Origin: CAIKZZ01 sp035604595
GTDB lineage: Bacteria > Pseudomonadota > Gammaproteobacteria > Steroidobacterales > Steroidobacteraceae
Assembly (NCBI GenBank): GCA_035604595.1
Contig: DATNIE010000033.1
Coordinates: 29,394 to 93,393, forward strand
Length of the DNA stretch: 64,000 nucleotides
Reading direction: 5' to 3'
Below are positions 27,605 to 36,603 of this stretch, piece after piece; positions within the stretch are counted from its first letter, which is position 1; every line of letters begins with the position of its first letter. Below the pieces are notes generated by a model that had not been told where the DNA came from, did no database searches, and worked only from the letters and a program-made list of their open reading frames with translations. The position numbers and the translations under genes were made by a program.

Positions 27605-29761
27605 ATGCGATCGGCCTACGATCAACATCTTGGGCGGCCGCAGGCCGCGCCGGTTGCTGGAGGGTTCGCCGTGCTCGTACCCGCCGAGGCCGTCGCCAGC
27701 ACGCAGTCACTCGACTGGCGCCGCGTCTTGCCGATTGTGTTCCAGTCGCGTGCGCTCGATGAGCTCGAGGAATCGCAGCTGGTCCCCGCGCGCGAGGTGT
27801 TGTATCAGTTCAGTGCCCGCGGCCACGACGTCACGCAGGTCGTACTGGCACAGCATCTCGTCGGAGCGCGCGACGGCGTTGCGGCGTACTACCGCTCTCG
27901 GCCTCTCGTTCTCGCTCTCGGCCTAGAGGTCGAGGAAGCCCTCGCCTCGACAATGATGCGCGTCGGCAGTATGAGCGACGGCCGCGACATCGGGGTCGTG
28001 TTCAACATGCCGCGCGCCGAAGGTCCGTGCGTGCTGCCGGCGTGCGGCGGGGTCGGTACGCAGTACACGCCCGCCGTCGGCTGGGCTCAGGCAATTCGCT
28101 ATCACACGGACGTGCTCCACGACGAACGCTTTCGCGGCTCGATCGCGGTCGCGCACGGCGGCGACGCCTCGACCGCCACCAACGGGTTCTGGGCCGCGCT
28201 CAACATCGCAACGACGCGACGGCTACCGGTACTGTTCTACATCGAAGACAATGGCTATGGCATCTCGGTCACGTCCGATCTGCAGACGCCTGGCGGCAAC
28301 GTCGCGGCAAACCTCGCATCATTTCGCAACCTCAGCGTGCTCGACGGCGACGGCGCGGACCCGGCGTCGGCGCCGACCCTGATCGCCGAGGCCGTCGCAC
28401 GCGTGCGAGCGGGCGAAGGGCCGGTACTGCTGCGCCTTCGGGTTCCACGCCTGTCCGGGCACTCCGGTCAGGACTCGCAGGCCTACAAGTCGCCCGAGGA
28501 ACTCGCCGCCGAGCGCGCCCGCGATCCGCTCGGGCGTCTGCGCGCGCACCTCGTGCCGCGCCAATTGAGCGAACAAGAGTGGCTGGGTCTAGAGGCGCGC
28601 GCGCGCGCGGACGTCGAGACCGTGCTGGTGCGCATCAGGCGCCGCCCGAGCCCGGATCCCGCCGGCGCGAGGCGCTTCGTGTTCGGCGAGGTCGACGCGC
28701 GCGGTCGTCCCGACGTCCAGCTGCAGGGCGGCGTGTTGCCCGACGGTGTTCACCTGCCGCGTGGCAATGCCACCGCGCGGCCGCAGGGGCCGCGCATCAA
28801 CATGGTCACGGCGATCCGGCGCACGCTTGAGCAGGAGCTCGCGATCAATCCGCGGCTGCTTGTCTTTGGCGAGGACGTCGGCCGCAAGGGCGGTGTGCAT
28901 TCGGCAACGCTTGGCCTTCAGGACAAGTTCGGCGCCGAGCGCGTATTCGATACGAGCCTCTCAGAGGAAGGCATCATCGGCCGCGCGGTCGGCATGGCGC
29001 TGGCGGGGCTGATGCCGGTCCCGGAGATTCAGTTTCGCAAGTATGCGGAGCCTGCGACCGAGCAGCTCAATGATTGCGGCACGATCCGTTGGCGCACTGC
29101 GAACCGCTATGCGGCGCCGATGGTCGTGCGGATGCCGGGCGGCTTTTTCAAGTGCGGCGACCCTTGGCACAGCCAGACCAACGAAGTGCAGTTCATCCAC
29201 GCGGCCGGCTGGCAGGTCGCCATGCCCTCGAACGCCGAGGACGCGGTAGGATTGCTGCGCGCCGCGCTGCGGGGCAATGATCCGACAATCTTTTTCGAGC
29301 ACCGCGCAATGCTGGATGCGGCGTGGGCGCGCCGGCCGTATCCGGGCGATGAGTACGTCGTGCCTTTCGGCCAGGCGCGGATGGTCCGCGCCGGGGCCGC
29401 CGCCACGGTCGTGACCTGGGGCGCGATGGTCGAGCGCTGCGAGCAGGCATTGGACGCGACCGGGATTGCGGCCGACCTCGTCGACCTCAGGACGCTGATG
29501 CCGTGGGACAAGGCGGCGGTGCTCGCCTCGGTGGGGCGCTCGCGCCGCTGCCTGATCGTGCACGAGGACGGCCTGACCGCAGGTTTTGGTGCGGAGATTG
29601 CCGCCACCCTCGCCAAAGACGCATTCTTCGATCTCGATGCCCCGATCGAGCGGCTCGCGATGCCGAACATCCCGAGCCCGCACAGCCTGGCGCTACTCGA
29701 GGCGGTCCTGCCGAGCGCCGAGCGCATCGCGGCGACCCTGCAAGCGCTCGTCGCGACCTGA
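27605..29761 (+). CDS. 2-oxoacid dehydrogenase E1, fused alpha and beta subunits
   Basis: A 718-aa thiamine-diphosphate enzyme in which E1 alpha (about 1-370) and E1 beta (about 395-718) are fused. It decarboxylates a 2-oxoacid and passes the acyl group to E2. The TPP segment is HGGDASTATNGFWAAL followed 20 residues later by YIEDNGYGIS. The beta half has LVFGEDVGRKGGV and FDTSLSEEGIIGRAVG. Such fusions are usually branched-chain 2-oxoacid dehydrogenases, but the location just before paaX makes phenylpyruvate a possible substrate. The ribosome site before ATG 27605 is weak, so a later start is possible. Confidence 0.9.
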   Translation: MRSAYDQHLGRPQAAPVAGGFAVLVPAEAVASTQSLDWRRVLPIVFQSRALDELEESQLVPAREVLYQFSARGHDVTQVVLAQHLVGARDGVAAYYRSRPLVLALGLEVEEALASTMMRVGSMSDGRDIGVVFNMPRAEGPCVLPACGGVGTQYTPAVGWAQAIRYHTDVLHDERFRGSIAVAHGGDASTATNGFWAALNIATTRRLPVLFYIEDNGYGISVTSDLQTPGGNVAANLASFRNLSVLDGDGADPASAPTLIAEAVARVRAGEGPVLLRLRVPRLSGHSGQDSQAYKSPEELAAERARDPLGRLRAHLVPRQLSEQEWLGLEARARADVETVLVRIRRRPSPDPAGARRFVFGEVDARGRPDVQLQGGVLPDGVHLPRGNATARPQGPRINMVTAIRRTLEQELAINPRLLVFGEDVGRKGGVHSATLGLQDKFGAERVFDTSLSEEGIIGRAVGMALAGLMPVPEIQFRKYAEPATEQLNDCGTIRWRTANRYAAPMVVRMPGGFFKCGDPWHSQTNEVQFIHAAGWQVAMPSNAEDAVGLLRAALRGNDPTIFFEHRAMLDAAWARRPYPGDEYVVPFGQARMVRAGAAATVVTWGAMVERCEQALDATGIAADLVDLRTLMPWDKAAVLASVGRSRRCLIVHEDGLTAGFGAEIAATLAKDAFFDLDAPIERLAMPNIPSPHSLALLEAVLPSAERIAATLQALVAT

Positions 29762-29764
29762 TCC

Positions 29765-30976
29765 ATGCCTCGGCTTCTCGACATTCAGGTGCCGAGCGAA
29801 TCCTTCGAGGGCACGCGGTCGCAGCTCGTGCGATGGCTGAAGACGCCCGGCCAGTCGGTGGCAGCCGGCGAACCGCTGATCGAAGTGGAGACGGAAAAGG
29901 TCACGATGGAAATACATGCTCCGGCCGCTGGCGTACTGCGCGAAATCCTGAAACAGGAACACGCGGAGATCACGGTCGGTGACATTCTCGGACGCATCGA
30001 GACCGCAGAGGACGCCGGTGGCGAACCGGTCCCGACGACCGCGGCGGCGGAGCAGCGGCCGACTGCGCCGCCCGCGCCCGTTGCGATCGTACCGACGCCC
30101 GGGACCCTAGCGGCGAGCCCGGCCGTGCGCCGTCTGCTCGTACAGCACGATCTTTCGGCCGAGGTCATCCGCGGGACTGGAACGGACGGACGGATCACGG
30201 TGGACGACGTGCTGCGCCACGTGGCCGAACGCGCTGCGTCGGCCGAGGTCGAAGCCGCCCCGCCCGGCATCGAGGGCCCCGTTCGCCGCGTGCCTCATTC
30301 GCCGCTCCGCCGTCGCATCGCGGAGCGGATGGTCGAGAGTCTGCTCAAGACCGCGCCGCACGTGACGACGGTGTTCGATGCCGATCTTAGCGCCGTGCTC
30401 GCCCACCGCACCCGACATCGCGCTGCGTTCGACGCCGAGCGGGTGCCGTTGACGCTGACGGCGTATTTTATCGCGGCTTGTGTGCCGGCGATTCGTGCCG
30501 TGCCCGAGGCCAACGCGCGCTGGAACTATGAGGCCCTTGAAATCTACGAACGGATCGACATCGGGATCGGCACGGCCGTCGAAGGCCGGGGGCTGATGGT
30601 ACCGGTCATTCGCGACGTCGCGGCGCTCGACCTCAAGGCGATCGCGGTACGCCTCGATGATCTGACGAGACGTGCGCGGGAGGATCACCTGACCCCGGCG
30701 GACGTGCGCGGCGGCACGTTCACGATCTCCAACCACGGCGTCAGCGGCAGCCTTCTCGCGGCACCGATCATCATCCATCAACCGCAGTCGGCGATCCTCG
30801 GCATCGGCAAGCTCGAGAAGCGCGCCGTTGTGATCGAGCGGAACGGCGTTGATGCAGTCATCGTGCGGCCGCGCTGCTACGTGACGCTGACGCTCGACCA
30901 CCGCGTCCTGGACGGCCATCAGGGGAACCGCTTTATGCGCACCTGGGTCGCGGCGATCGAGAACTGGGCCGCCTGA
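29765..30976 (+). CDS. Dihydrolipoamide acyltransferase (E2)
   Basis: A 403-aa E2. Residues 1-78 are a lipoyl domain with Lys45 in VETEKVTMEI. A peripheral-subunit-binding domain is around residues 117-155 (ASPAVRRLL, GTGTDGRITVDDVL). The catalytic domain ends with LTLDHRVLDG, holding the active His. It begins 3 bases after the E1 stop and passes acyl groups to CoA. No dihydrolipoamide dehydrogenase (E3) follows, so E3 must be supplied from elsewhere in the genome. Confidence 0.93.
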   Translation: MPRLLDIQVPSESFEGTRSQLVRWLKTPGQSVAAGEPLIEVETEKVTMEIHAPAAGVLREILKQEHAEITVGDILGRIETAEDAGGEPVPTTAAAEQRPTAPPAPVAIVPTPGTLAASPAVRRLLVQHDLSAEVIRGTGTDGRITVDDVLRHVAERAASAEVEAAPPGIEGPVRRVPHSPLRRRIAERMVESLLKTAPHVTTVFDADLSAVLAHRTRHRAAFDAERVPLTLTAYFIAACVPAIRAVPEANARWNYEALEIYERIDIGIGTAVEGRGLMVPVIRDVAALDLKAIAVRLDDLTRRAREDHLTPADVRGGTFTISNHGVSGSLLAAPIIIHQPQSAILGIGKLEKRAVVIERNGVDAVIVRPRCYVTLTLDHRVLDGHQGNRFMRTWVAAIENWAA

Positions 30977-31003
30977 GCGTCGATCCCGATCGGGGCGTCG
31001 TCG

Positions 31004-31936
31004 TCAGCGCCCATTGCGAGTCAAGCCGCCGAACCGGCCGAACAGCTCGGCGTTCGCCGGCCGCAGGGGACCGCCGAGCGTCACGGCGTGAGCCGACAGA
31101 TGCTGCTCCGCCCGCTGCGCGACGCGCCCGTAGATCGCCCGGCACAGATGGTATGCGTCCGTCCCGACCCAGTCGGCAGGCAGCAGCGCCTCGGGCAATA
31201 GCGGGTCGCGAAGGTGGATCTTGCGGTACTCGTGGATCAACAACGTCCGCAACAGGAAGCTCGGCAAGGGCGCGGGCGCGTCCCGTTCCCTGAGGGCCGC
31301 GAGCGCCGGCTCGAAGTGCGCGACGAATCGACGATAGCGGCTCGCCAGATCGCCGAGGTCCCACCCGAGGGTCGCGAGATGCCGGTGCGAGGCGGGCGGG
31401 CTCGGACCGGTCGTCAGCACCACAGCGTCCACGAGCCCCGGCGTGCGACGCAGGACTCGCTCGACGTCCCCGACCGGCACCGTCGGGTGTGCGAACACGC
31501 CGGGCACGGGTTCGCCGAACCCCGCCCAGCCGAGCGCATCGCGGGCCGCCTGACGCGCGCGGCGGCTCGACGGTGGAACCAGCACGATGGTCCACGTGCC
31601 CAACCACGGTTGGCCGGGGACACCATAGATCTGCTGCGTTGCGGTGACGAACCGTTCCCGGCCCTCGCGGGACAGCTGGTATTCGCTCCGCCGCCCGAGA
31701 CGGCGGTTCTCGAGCCAGCCATCCTCCGCCAGACGCGCCATCGCGGTGCGGACCAGCCGTTCATTGAGGCCAAACGGCGCGGCGAGCCCGATGAGGCTCC
31801 CGAGCGTGATCGCCCCGCCCCGCGGCGCGATCGCATCACCGAAGATTGTGACCAGCAGCGAGCCGCCGCGCAGCGGGCGCTGCCGGCGAAAACGGGTCAC
31901 AAGTGCGGCAGCGGCGGTGGAGACGCGGTCAGCCAT
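31004..31936 (-). CDS. paaX: Phenylacetate repressor PaaX
   Basis: A 310-aa PaaX-family repressor, which binds phenylacetyl-CoA and releases the paa promoter. ATG 31936 is chosen over an upstream in-frame ATG at 31981 because the family begins at about this point. The winged helix is at residues 45-100 (GGAITLGSLIGLAAPFGLNE, then VRTAMARLAEDGWL). The PaaX_C domain follows (RYRRFVAHFEPAL, then FLLRTLLIHEYRKIHLRDPLLP). It is divergent from paaA with an inverted repeat between them. Confidence 0.95.
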   Translation of the reverse strand: MADRVSTAAAALVTRFRRQRPLRGGSLLVTIFGDAIAPRGGAITLGSLIGLAAPFGLNERLVRTAMARLAEDGWLENRRLGRRSEYQLSREGRERFVTATQQIYGVPGQPWLGTWTIVLVPPSSRRARQAARDALGWAGFGEPVPGVFAHPTVPVGDVERVLRRTPGLVDAVVLTTGPSPPASHRHLATLGWDLGDLASRYRRFVAHFEPALAALRERDAPAPLPSFLLRTLLIHEYRKIHLRDPLLPEALLPADWVGTDAYHLCRAIYGRVAQRAEQHLSAHAVTLGGPLRPANAELFGRFGGLTRNGR

Positions 31937-31968
31937 AGGGTCCGGAGCCGGGCGGCTCTGTTGATATA

Positions 31969-32003
31969 ACACAGAACGCATTGTGACTCATTCGTTTCTG
32001 TGT
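31969..32003. promoter_or_regulatory. Inverted repeat between paaX and paaA, PaaX operator candidate
   Basis: ACACAGAA at 31969-31976 and its reverse complement TTCTGTGT at 31996-32003 flank a 19-base spacer. They extend to ACACAGAACG against CGTTTCTGTGT with one extra base. The repeat lies in the 102-base spacer of divergent paaX and paaA, as expected for an operator. The site is seen; binding is inferred. Confidence 0.6.
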
Positions 32004-32038
32004 CAGAGTTTCGGGCGACCGGCGAGGAGGAGCGCGCC

Positions 32039-33040
32039 ATGTACACGCAGGGACTCGATGCACCCGAACACGACCGGCCGGCTGCCGTCGCGGCCGCCAG
32101 CGGCACGCCCGAGGCCCGGTTCCAGGCGCGCGTCGACGCCGAGGACAAGGTCGAGCCGAAGGACTGGATGCCGGACGGCTATCGGCAGACGCTGATCCGG
32201 CAGATCTCGCAGCACGCGCACTCGGAGATCGTCGGGATGCTGCCGGAAGGCAACTGGATCACGCGGGCCCCGACGCTGCTGCGGAAGTCGATCCTGATCG
32301 CCAAAGTCCAGGACGAGGGCGGCCACGGCGCATACCTGTACAGCGCGACCGAGACGCTCGGCGTCTCGCGCGAAGAGCTCATCGACCAGCTGCTCGCGGG
32401 CAAGGCCAAGTACTCGAGCATCTTCAATTATCCGACCCCGACCTGGGCGGATATCGGCGCGATCGGCTGGCTCGTCGACGGAGCGGCCATCATGAACCAG
32501 ATTCCGTTGTGCCGCTGCTCCTACGGCCCGTATGCGCGTGCAATGATCCGGATCTGCAGGGAAGAGAGCTTCCACCAGCGGCAGGGCTACGACATCATGC
32601 TGCGCCTCGCCCACGGCACGGCCGCACAGCGACAGATGGCGCAGGACGCGCTGAACCGCTGGTGGTGGCCGGCGCTGATGATGTTCGGGCCGTCCGACGT
32701 CGAGTCCAAGCACAGCGCACAGTCGATGCACTGGAAGATCAAGCGCTTCTCGAACGACGAGCTCCGGCAGAAGTTCGTTGACTTCACCGTGCCGCAGGCC
32801 GACTACCTGGGTATCAAAGTCCCAGACCCCGAGTTGCGCTGGGACGCGGACGCCAACTGCTATCGCTTCGGCGGCATCGATTGGACCGAGTTCAACGAGG
32901 TCCTGAAGGGCCACGGCCCGTGCAACCGCGAGCGGCTTGAGGCTCGGCGCCGGGCGCACGTGGACGGAGCGTGGGTCCGCGACGCCGCGGTCGCCTATGC
33001 GGCGAAGCAGCCGCACCGGGCCGCGGGCGAGGCCGCCTGA
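32039..33040 (+). CDS. paaA: Phenylacetyl-CoA 1,2-epoxidase subunit A
   Basis: PaaA is the diiron catalytic subunit that converts phenylacetyl-CoA to the 1,2-epoxide with O2. It is 333 aa from ATG 32039, after GGAGGAG. The two metal motifs are present: KVQDEGGHG near residue 93 and CREESFHQRQG near residue 175. The conserved GNWITRAPTLLRKSILIAK segment precedes the first. It is the first gene of the plus-strand paa operon, under PaaX control, and forms a complex with PaaB, PaaC and PaaE. Confidence 0.97.
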   Translation: MYTQGLDAPEHDRPAAVAAASGTPEARFQARVDAEDKVEPKDWMPDGYRQTLIRQISQHAHSEIVGMLPEGNWITRAPTLLRKSILIAKVQDEGGHGAYLYSATETLGVSREELIDQLLAGKAKYSSIFNYPTPTWADIGAIGWLVDGAAIMNQIPLCRCSYGPYARAMIRICREESFHQRQGYDIMLRLAHGTAAQRQMAQDALNRWWWPALMMFGPSDVESKHSAQSMHWKIKRFSNDELRQKFVDFTVPQADYLGIKVPDPELRWDADANCYRFGGIDWTEFNEVLKGHGPCNRERLEARRRAHVDGAWVRDAAVAYAAKQPHRAAGEAA

Positions 33041-33066
33041 ACGCGCATGACCACGGAGTCGCACCG

Positions 33067-33357
33067 ATGACCGCATCCAAGGACTGGCCGCTCTACGAGA
33101 TCTTCATCCGGGCCCGCGGCGGACTCGACCACAAGCACGTCGGGAGCGTCCACGCGGTCGATGCACGTATGGCGCTCGAGCATGCCCGCGACGTCTACAC
33201 GCGGCGTCTCGAGGGCGTGAGCATCTGGGTCGTCCGCTCGACGGACATCTTCGCCTCCGATCCGGGCGATGCGGAGGCCCTGTTCGAGCCGGCGCGGGAC
33301 AAGGTCTATCGGCATCCGACCTTCTACGACATTCCCGACGCGGTAAAAACGCTATGA
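33067..33357 (+). CDS. paaB: Phenylacetyl-CoA epoxidase subunit B
   Basis: A 96-aa small subunit that bridges epoxidase heterodimers. ATG 33067 follows CGGAG. The family pattern is visible: WPLYEIFIRARGGLDHKHVG, then VDARMALEHARDVYTRR and IWVVRSTDI. It overlaps paaC by ATGA. Confidence 0.95.
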   Translation: MTASKDWPLYEIFIRARGGLDHKHVGSVHAVDARMALEHARDVYTRRLEGVSIWVVRSTDIFASDPGDAEALFEPARDKVYRHPTFYDIPDAVKTL

Positions 33358-34139
33358 GCGCCACGACCGAGGCTGCGGCGCCGGCGACCGTCGCCGCCCG
33401 CTTCGATTACCTGCTGCAGCTCGCCGACACGAGCCTCATTCTCGGGCAGCGGCTCGGCGAGTGGGTGGGCCATGCGCCCGCCGTTGAGGAAGACCTGGGG
33501 ATTGCCAACACCGCGCTCGATCTGATCGGGCAGGCGCGGCTCCTGCTGACCTATGCGGGCGAGGTCGAGGGGCGCGGCCGCACCGAGGATCAACTGGCGT
33601 TCCTGCGCGAGCAACACGAGTACCGCAACCCGGCGCTCGTCGAGCAGCCGAACGGCGACTTCGGCCACACCATGGTGCGTCAGGTACTCATCGACGCCTA
33701 CCAGCTTGAGCTCCACGAGCGGCTGCAGCACTCGACGGATGCACGTCTCGCGGCGATCGCAGCCAAGGCGCTCAAGGAGACGCGTTATCACCTCCGCTAC
33801 AGTGGCAGCTGGCTGATCCGTCTCGGCGATGGTACGGAGGAGAGCCACGCGCGCGTGCAACAGGCGCTCGATCGGCTGTGGCCGTTCACTCGCGAACTGT
33901 TCGACGAGCAGGACGCTGAGCGGGCGTTGGTGCAGGAAGGTGTCGTCCCGGCACTCGCAGATGTCGAGCAATCCTGGTCGACCCGCATGGACGGCATGCT
34001 TCGAGAGGCAACGCTGCAGCGGCCCGGCAGTACCCCATACCGCTGGTTTGGCCGGCGCGGCGTCCACACGGAGCACCTCGGCTACCTGCTCGCCGACATG
34101 CAGTTCCTGCAACGTACCCATCCGGGCGCCGAGTGGTGA
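33354..34139 (+). CDS. paaC: Phenylacetyl-CoA epoxidase subunit C
   Basis: A 261-aa structural subunit with a ferritin-like fold that lacks the diiron centre and pairs with PaaA. Motifs include LADTSLILGQRLGEWVGHAP, then EEDLGIANTALDLIGQAR and KETRYHLRYSGSWLIRLGDG. ATG 33354 overlaps paaB; the stop overlaps paaD. Confidence 0.96.
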   Translation: MSATTEAAAPATVAARFDYLLQLADTSLILGQRLGEWVGHAPAVEEDLGIANTALDLIGQARLLLTYAGEVEGRGRTEDQLAFLREQHEYRNPALVEQPNGDFGHTMVRQVLIDAYQLELHERLQHSTDARLAAIAAKALKETRYHLRYSGSWLIRLGDGTEESHARVQQALDRLWPFTRELFDEQDAERALVQEGVVPALADVEQSWSTRMDGMLREATLQRPGSTPYRWFGRRGVHTEHLGYLLADMQFLQRTHPGAEW

Positions 34140-34675
34140 CCGCCGTGGTGTCCGTCACGGCTGCCGGGCCTACGTGTGTACCGCGGGCCGAGCTCGAAGC
34201 CCGCGCCTGGCGGGTGCTCGGCGAGGTGCAGGACCCGGAGATCCCGGTGCTCAGCGTCGTCGATCTGGGCGTGATCCGTCACGTGCGTGCCGACGCGGCA
34301 GAGGCGCTGGAGGTCGGCCTCGCGCCGACCTATTCCGGTTGCCCGGCCACGGCGGTGATTCGGGCGAACGTCATCGCGGCACTGCGCGCTGCGGGCTTCG
34401 ATCGGGTGACGGTCGTGGAGGTGCTGTCCCCGCCCTGGACCAGCGACTGGGTGAGCGCGGAGGGCCGGCAGAAGCTCGAATACTACGGGATCGCGCCGCC
34501 CGCCGAGGCCGTCGGCTCGCCGCGGGAGCTGTGGCGTCCGGCACCGACCGTCCGCTGCCCGCGCTGCGAGTCCCGGGAGACGACCGAACTCAGTCACTTC
34601 GGCTCGACCCCGTGCAAGGCGCTGTATCGCTGCAACGCCTGCCTGGAGCCTTTCGAGTACTTCAAATGCATCTGA
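34136..34675 (+). CDS. paaD: PaaD, iron-sulfur assembly-like factor for the epoxidase
   Basis: A 179-aa protein with a DUF59/MIP18 domain (residues 22-105: VQDPEIPVLSVVDLGVI, YSGCPATAV) and a C-terminal zinc-ribbon-like set of cysteines (CPRCES, then CKALYRCNACLEPF). It is thought to help insert the iron-sulfur cluster of PaaE. GTG 34136 gives a GTGA overlap with paaC; GTG 34133 one codon earlier is equally possible. Confidence 0.93.
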   Translation: MTAVVSVTAAGPTCVPRAELEARAWRVLGEVQDPEIPVLSVVDLGVIRHVRADAAEALEVGLAPTYSGCPATAVIRANVIAALRAAGFDRVTVVEVLSPPWTSDWVSAEGRQKLEYYGIAPPAEAVGSPRELWRPAPTVRCPRCESRETTELSHFGSTPCKALYRCNACLEPFEYFKCI

Positions 34676-35754
34676 GCTTTCATCCGCTCACGATCGCCAG
34701 CCGCGAGCCGGCGGCCGAGGACGCCGTGTGCCTGACGCTCGAGGTCCCGGAGGCGCTGCGCGGCGAGTACCAGTTCGAGCCGGGCCAGCACGTGGCATTG
34801 CGCGCGACACTCGGCGGCCGCGAAGTGCGCCGCACGTACTCGATCGTCAACGGAGCCCCCGACGGCGAGCTGCGCCTCGGGATCCGGGTCCAGCCTGCGG
34901 GCGGTCTGTCGCATTTCCTGGCCCACGAAGCGAAGCTCGGCGACCGTATCGACGCGTTGAGCCCCACGGGCCGGTTCATCCATTCGGGCATCAAGGGCCG
35001 TGCAGGCTCCTATGTCGCCTTCGCGGCCGGCAGCGGCATCTCGCCGGTGCTCTCGATCGCGACCGCGGTGCTCGAGCAGGAGCCCGAGAGTCAGTTCCTG
35101 CTCGTATATGGCAACCGCACCTCGGCCCGCACGATGTTCCTGGAGGACATCCTCGCGCTCAAGAATCGCTTCGTCGGGCGTTTCGCGGTGCACTTCATCA
35201 TGAGCCGGGAGCCCCAAGACATCGATGTATTCAACGGCCGCGTGGATGCAGCGAAAATCCAGGAGCTCGCGGGTGTGCTGTTCGACCCGGCGACGGTCGA
35301 TGAGGTCTTCATCTGCGGCCCTGGCGACATGGCCGCCTCGACCCGTGAGGCGCTACGGGCACTCGGTACGACCGCGCCGATTCATTTCGAGCGATTCACG
35401 ACGGCAGAGGAACCGGCCGCACCGCCAGTGGACGTCGGCAGCGCGCGCGACAGTCCGGCCGCGGTGGGCGACGCGGCCACGGTGACCGTGATCCAGGACG
35501 GTCGCCGCCGCAGCTTTACGATGCTGCCGACAGATCAGTCGGTGCTCGATGCCGCCGCGCGCGCCGGGCTCGACCTGCCATTCTCGTGCCGCGCCGGCGT
35601 ATGCTCGACGTGCCGCGCGAAAGTGGTCAGTGGCGCCGTGACCATGGCGCACAACGTTGCCCTCGAGGACTGGGAACTCGCGGCCGGCTTCGTACTGTGC
35701 TGCCAGTCGCGGCCCACGAGCCGCGAACTCGAACTCAGCTACGACGAAAAGTAG
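34666..35754 (+). CDS. paaE: Phenylacetyl-CoA epoxidase reductase subunit E
   Basis: PaaE passes electrons from NADPH through FAD and a [2Fe-2S] cluster to PaaA. It is 362 aa from ATG 34666, overlapping paaD by 10 bases. The FAD domain has RRTYSIVN, the NAD domain has FAAGSGISPVLSI and EVFICGPGDM, and the C-terminal plant-type ferredoxin has FSCRAGVCSTCRAKV with the last Cys in LCCQSRP. Full length. Confidence 0.96.
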   Translation: MHLSFHPLTIASREPAAEDAVCLTLEVPEALRGEYQFEPGQHVALRATLGGREVRRTYSIVNGAPDGELRLGIRVQPAGGLSHFLAHEAKLGDRIDALSPTGRFIHSGIKGRAGSYVAFAAGSGISPVLSIATAVLEQEPESQFLLVYGNRTSARTMFLEDILALKNRFVGRFAVHFIMSREPQDIDVFNGRVDAAKIQELAGVLFDPATVDEVFICGPGDMAASTREALRALGTTAPIHFERFTTAEEPAAPPVDVGSARDSPAAVGDAATVTVIQDGRRRSFTMLPTDQSVLDAAARAGLDLPFSCRAGVCSTCRAKVVSGAVTMAHNVALEDWELAAGFVLCCQSRPTSRELELSYDEK

Positions 35755-35783
35755 TCGCGACAGTTCCGCGACGGAGGACGCGC

Positions 35784-36572
35784 GTGGCGTACCAAACGAT
35801 ACTCTTTACCGTCGCCGACGGAATCGGCCGCATCACGCTCAATCGGCCGGACAAGCTCAATAGCTTCACGACGGTCATGCACGCCGAGCTGCGCGAGGCG
35901 CTGGGCAGACTCGTCGCGGAAGGCGCGCGCGTGCTCGTGGTGACTGGTGCCGGGCGGGGATTCTGCGCCGGGCAGGATCTCGGTGACCGGGCGATCGCGC
36001 CGGGTGCCAAGGGCGTCGATCTCGGTGAGTCGATCGACCTGAACTACAAGCCGCTCGTACTGGCGCTCCGAAGCCTGCCGCTGCCGGTGGTGGCCGCCGT
36101 CAACGGCGTCGCCGCCGGGGCAGGCGCGAACCTCGCGCTCGCCTGCGACATCGTGATCGCGGCACGGTCAGCCGTGTTCATTCAGTCGTTCTGCAAGCTC
36201 GGCCTCGTTCCGGATTCGGGCGGGACCTGGACGCTGCCGCGCCTCGTCGGTACGGCCCGTGCACTCGGCCTTGCGCTGCTGGGCGACAAGTTGCCGGCCG
36301 AGCAGGCGGCCGCCTGGGGACTCATCTGGCGTTGCGTCGACGATGCGGAACTCGGCAAGGTCGTCGAGGGACTCGCGGCGCAACTGGCCGTGGCACCCAC
36401 GCGCGGCCTTGCGCGGACCAAGCAGGCGATCTACGGCGGCTGGGGTTGCTCGCTCGAGGCGGCGCTCGAGGTCGAGCGCGACGCGCAGCGCGAGCTCGGC
36501 TGGTCCGATGACTACGCGGAGGGCGTTGCCGCATTCGCCGCGAAACGCACGCCACGGTTCACGGGCAAGTAA
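35784..36572 (+). CDS. paaG: PaaG, ring 1,2-epoxyphenylacetyl-CoA isomerase
   Basis: A 262-aa crotonase-fold enzyme that turns the epoxide into the oxepin-CoA. GTG 35784 follows GGAGG. The oxyanion motifs are GRGFCAGQDL and NGVAAGAGANLAL, and FCKLGLVPDSGGTW contains the Asp typical of PaaG-type isomerases in place of the hydratase Glu. It follows paaE by 29 bases. Confidence 0.93.
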   Translation: MAYQTILFTVADGIGRITLNRPDKLNSFTTVMHAELREALGRLVAEGARVLVVTGAGRGFCAGQDLGDRAIAPGAKGVDLGESIDLNYKPLVLALRSLPLPVVAAVNGVAAGAGANLALACDIVIAARSAVFIQSFCKLGLVPDSGGTWTLPRLVGTARALGLALLGDKLPAEQAAAWGLIWRCVDDAELGKVVEGLAAQLAVAPTRGLARTKQAIYGGWGCSLEAALEVERDAQRELGWSDDYAEGVAAFAAKRTPRFTGK

Positions 36573-36603
36573 GCGGGCCGGCGCACACCGTTCGGAGAGG
36601 CAT

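Noticed and set aside
28141..28200. Defective TPP motif in the fused E1 (GGDAST rather than GDG)
   Set aside because: From memory, related fused E1 proteins share this HGGDAST form, and the downstream DNGYGIS part is intact.
32003..33076. 357-codon minus-strand frame
   Set aside because: Antisense to paaA, whose diiron motifs are unmistakable.
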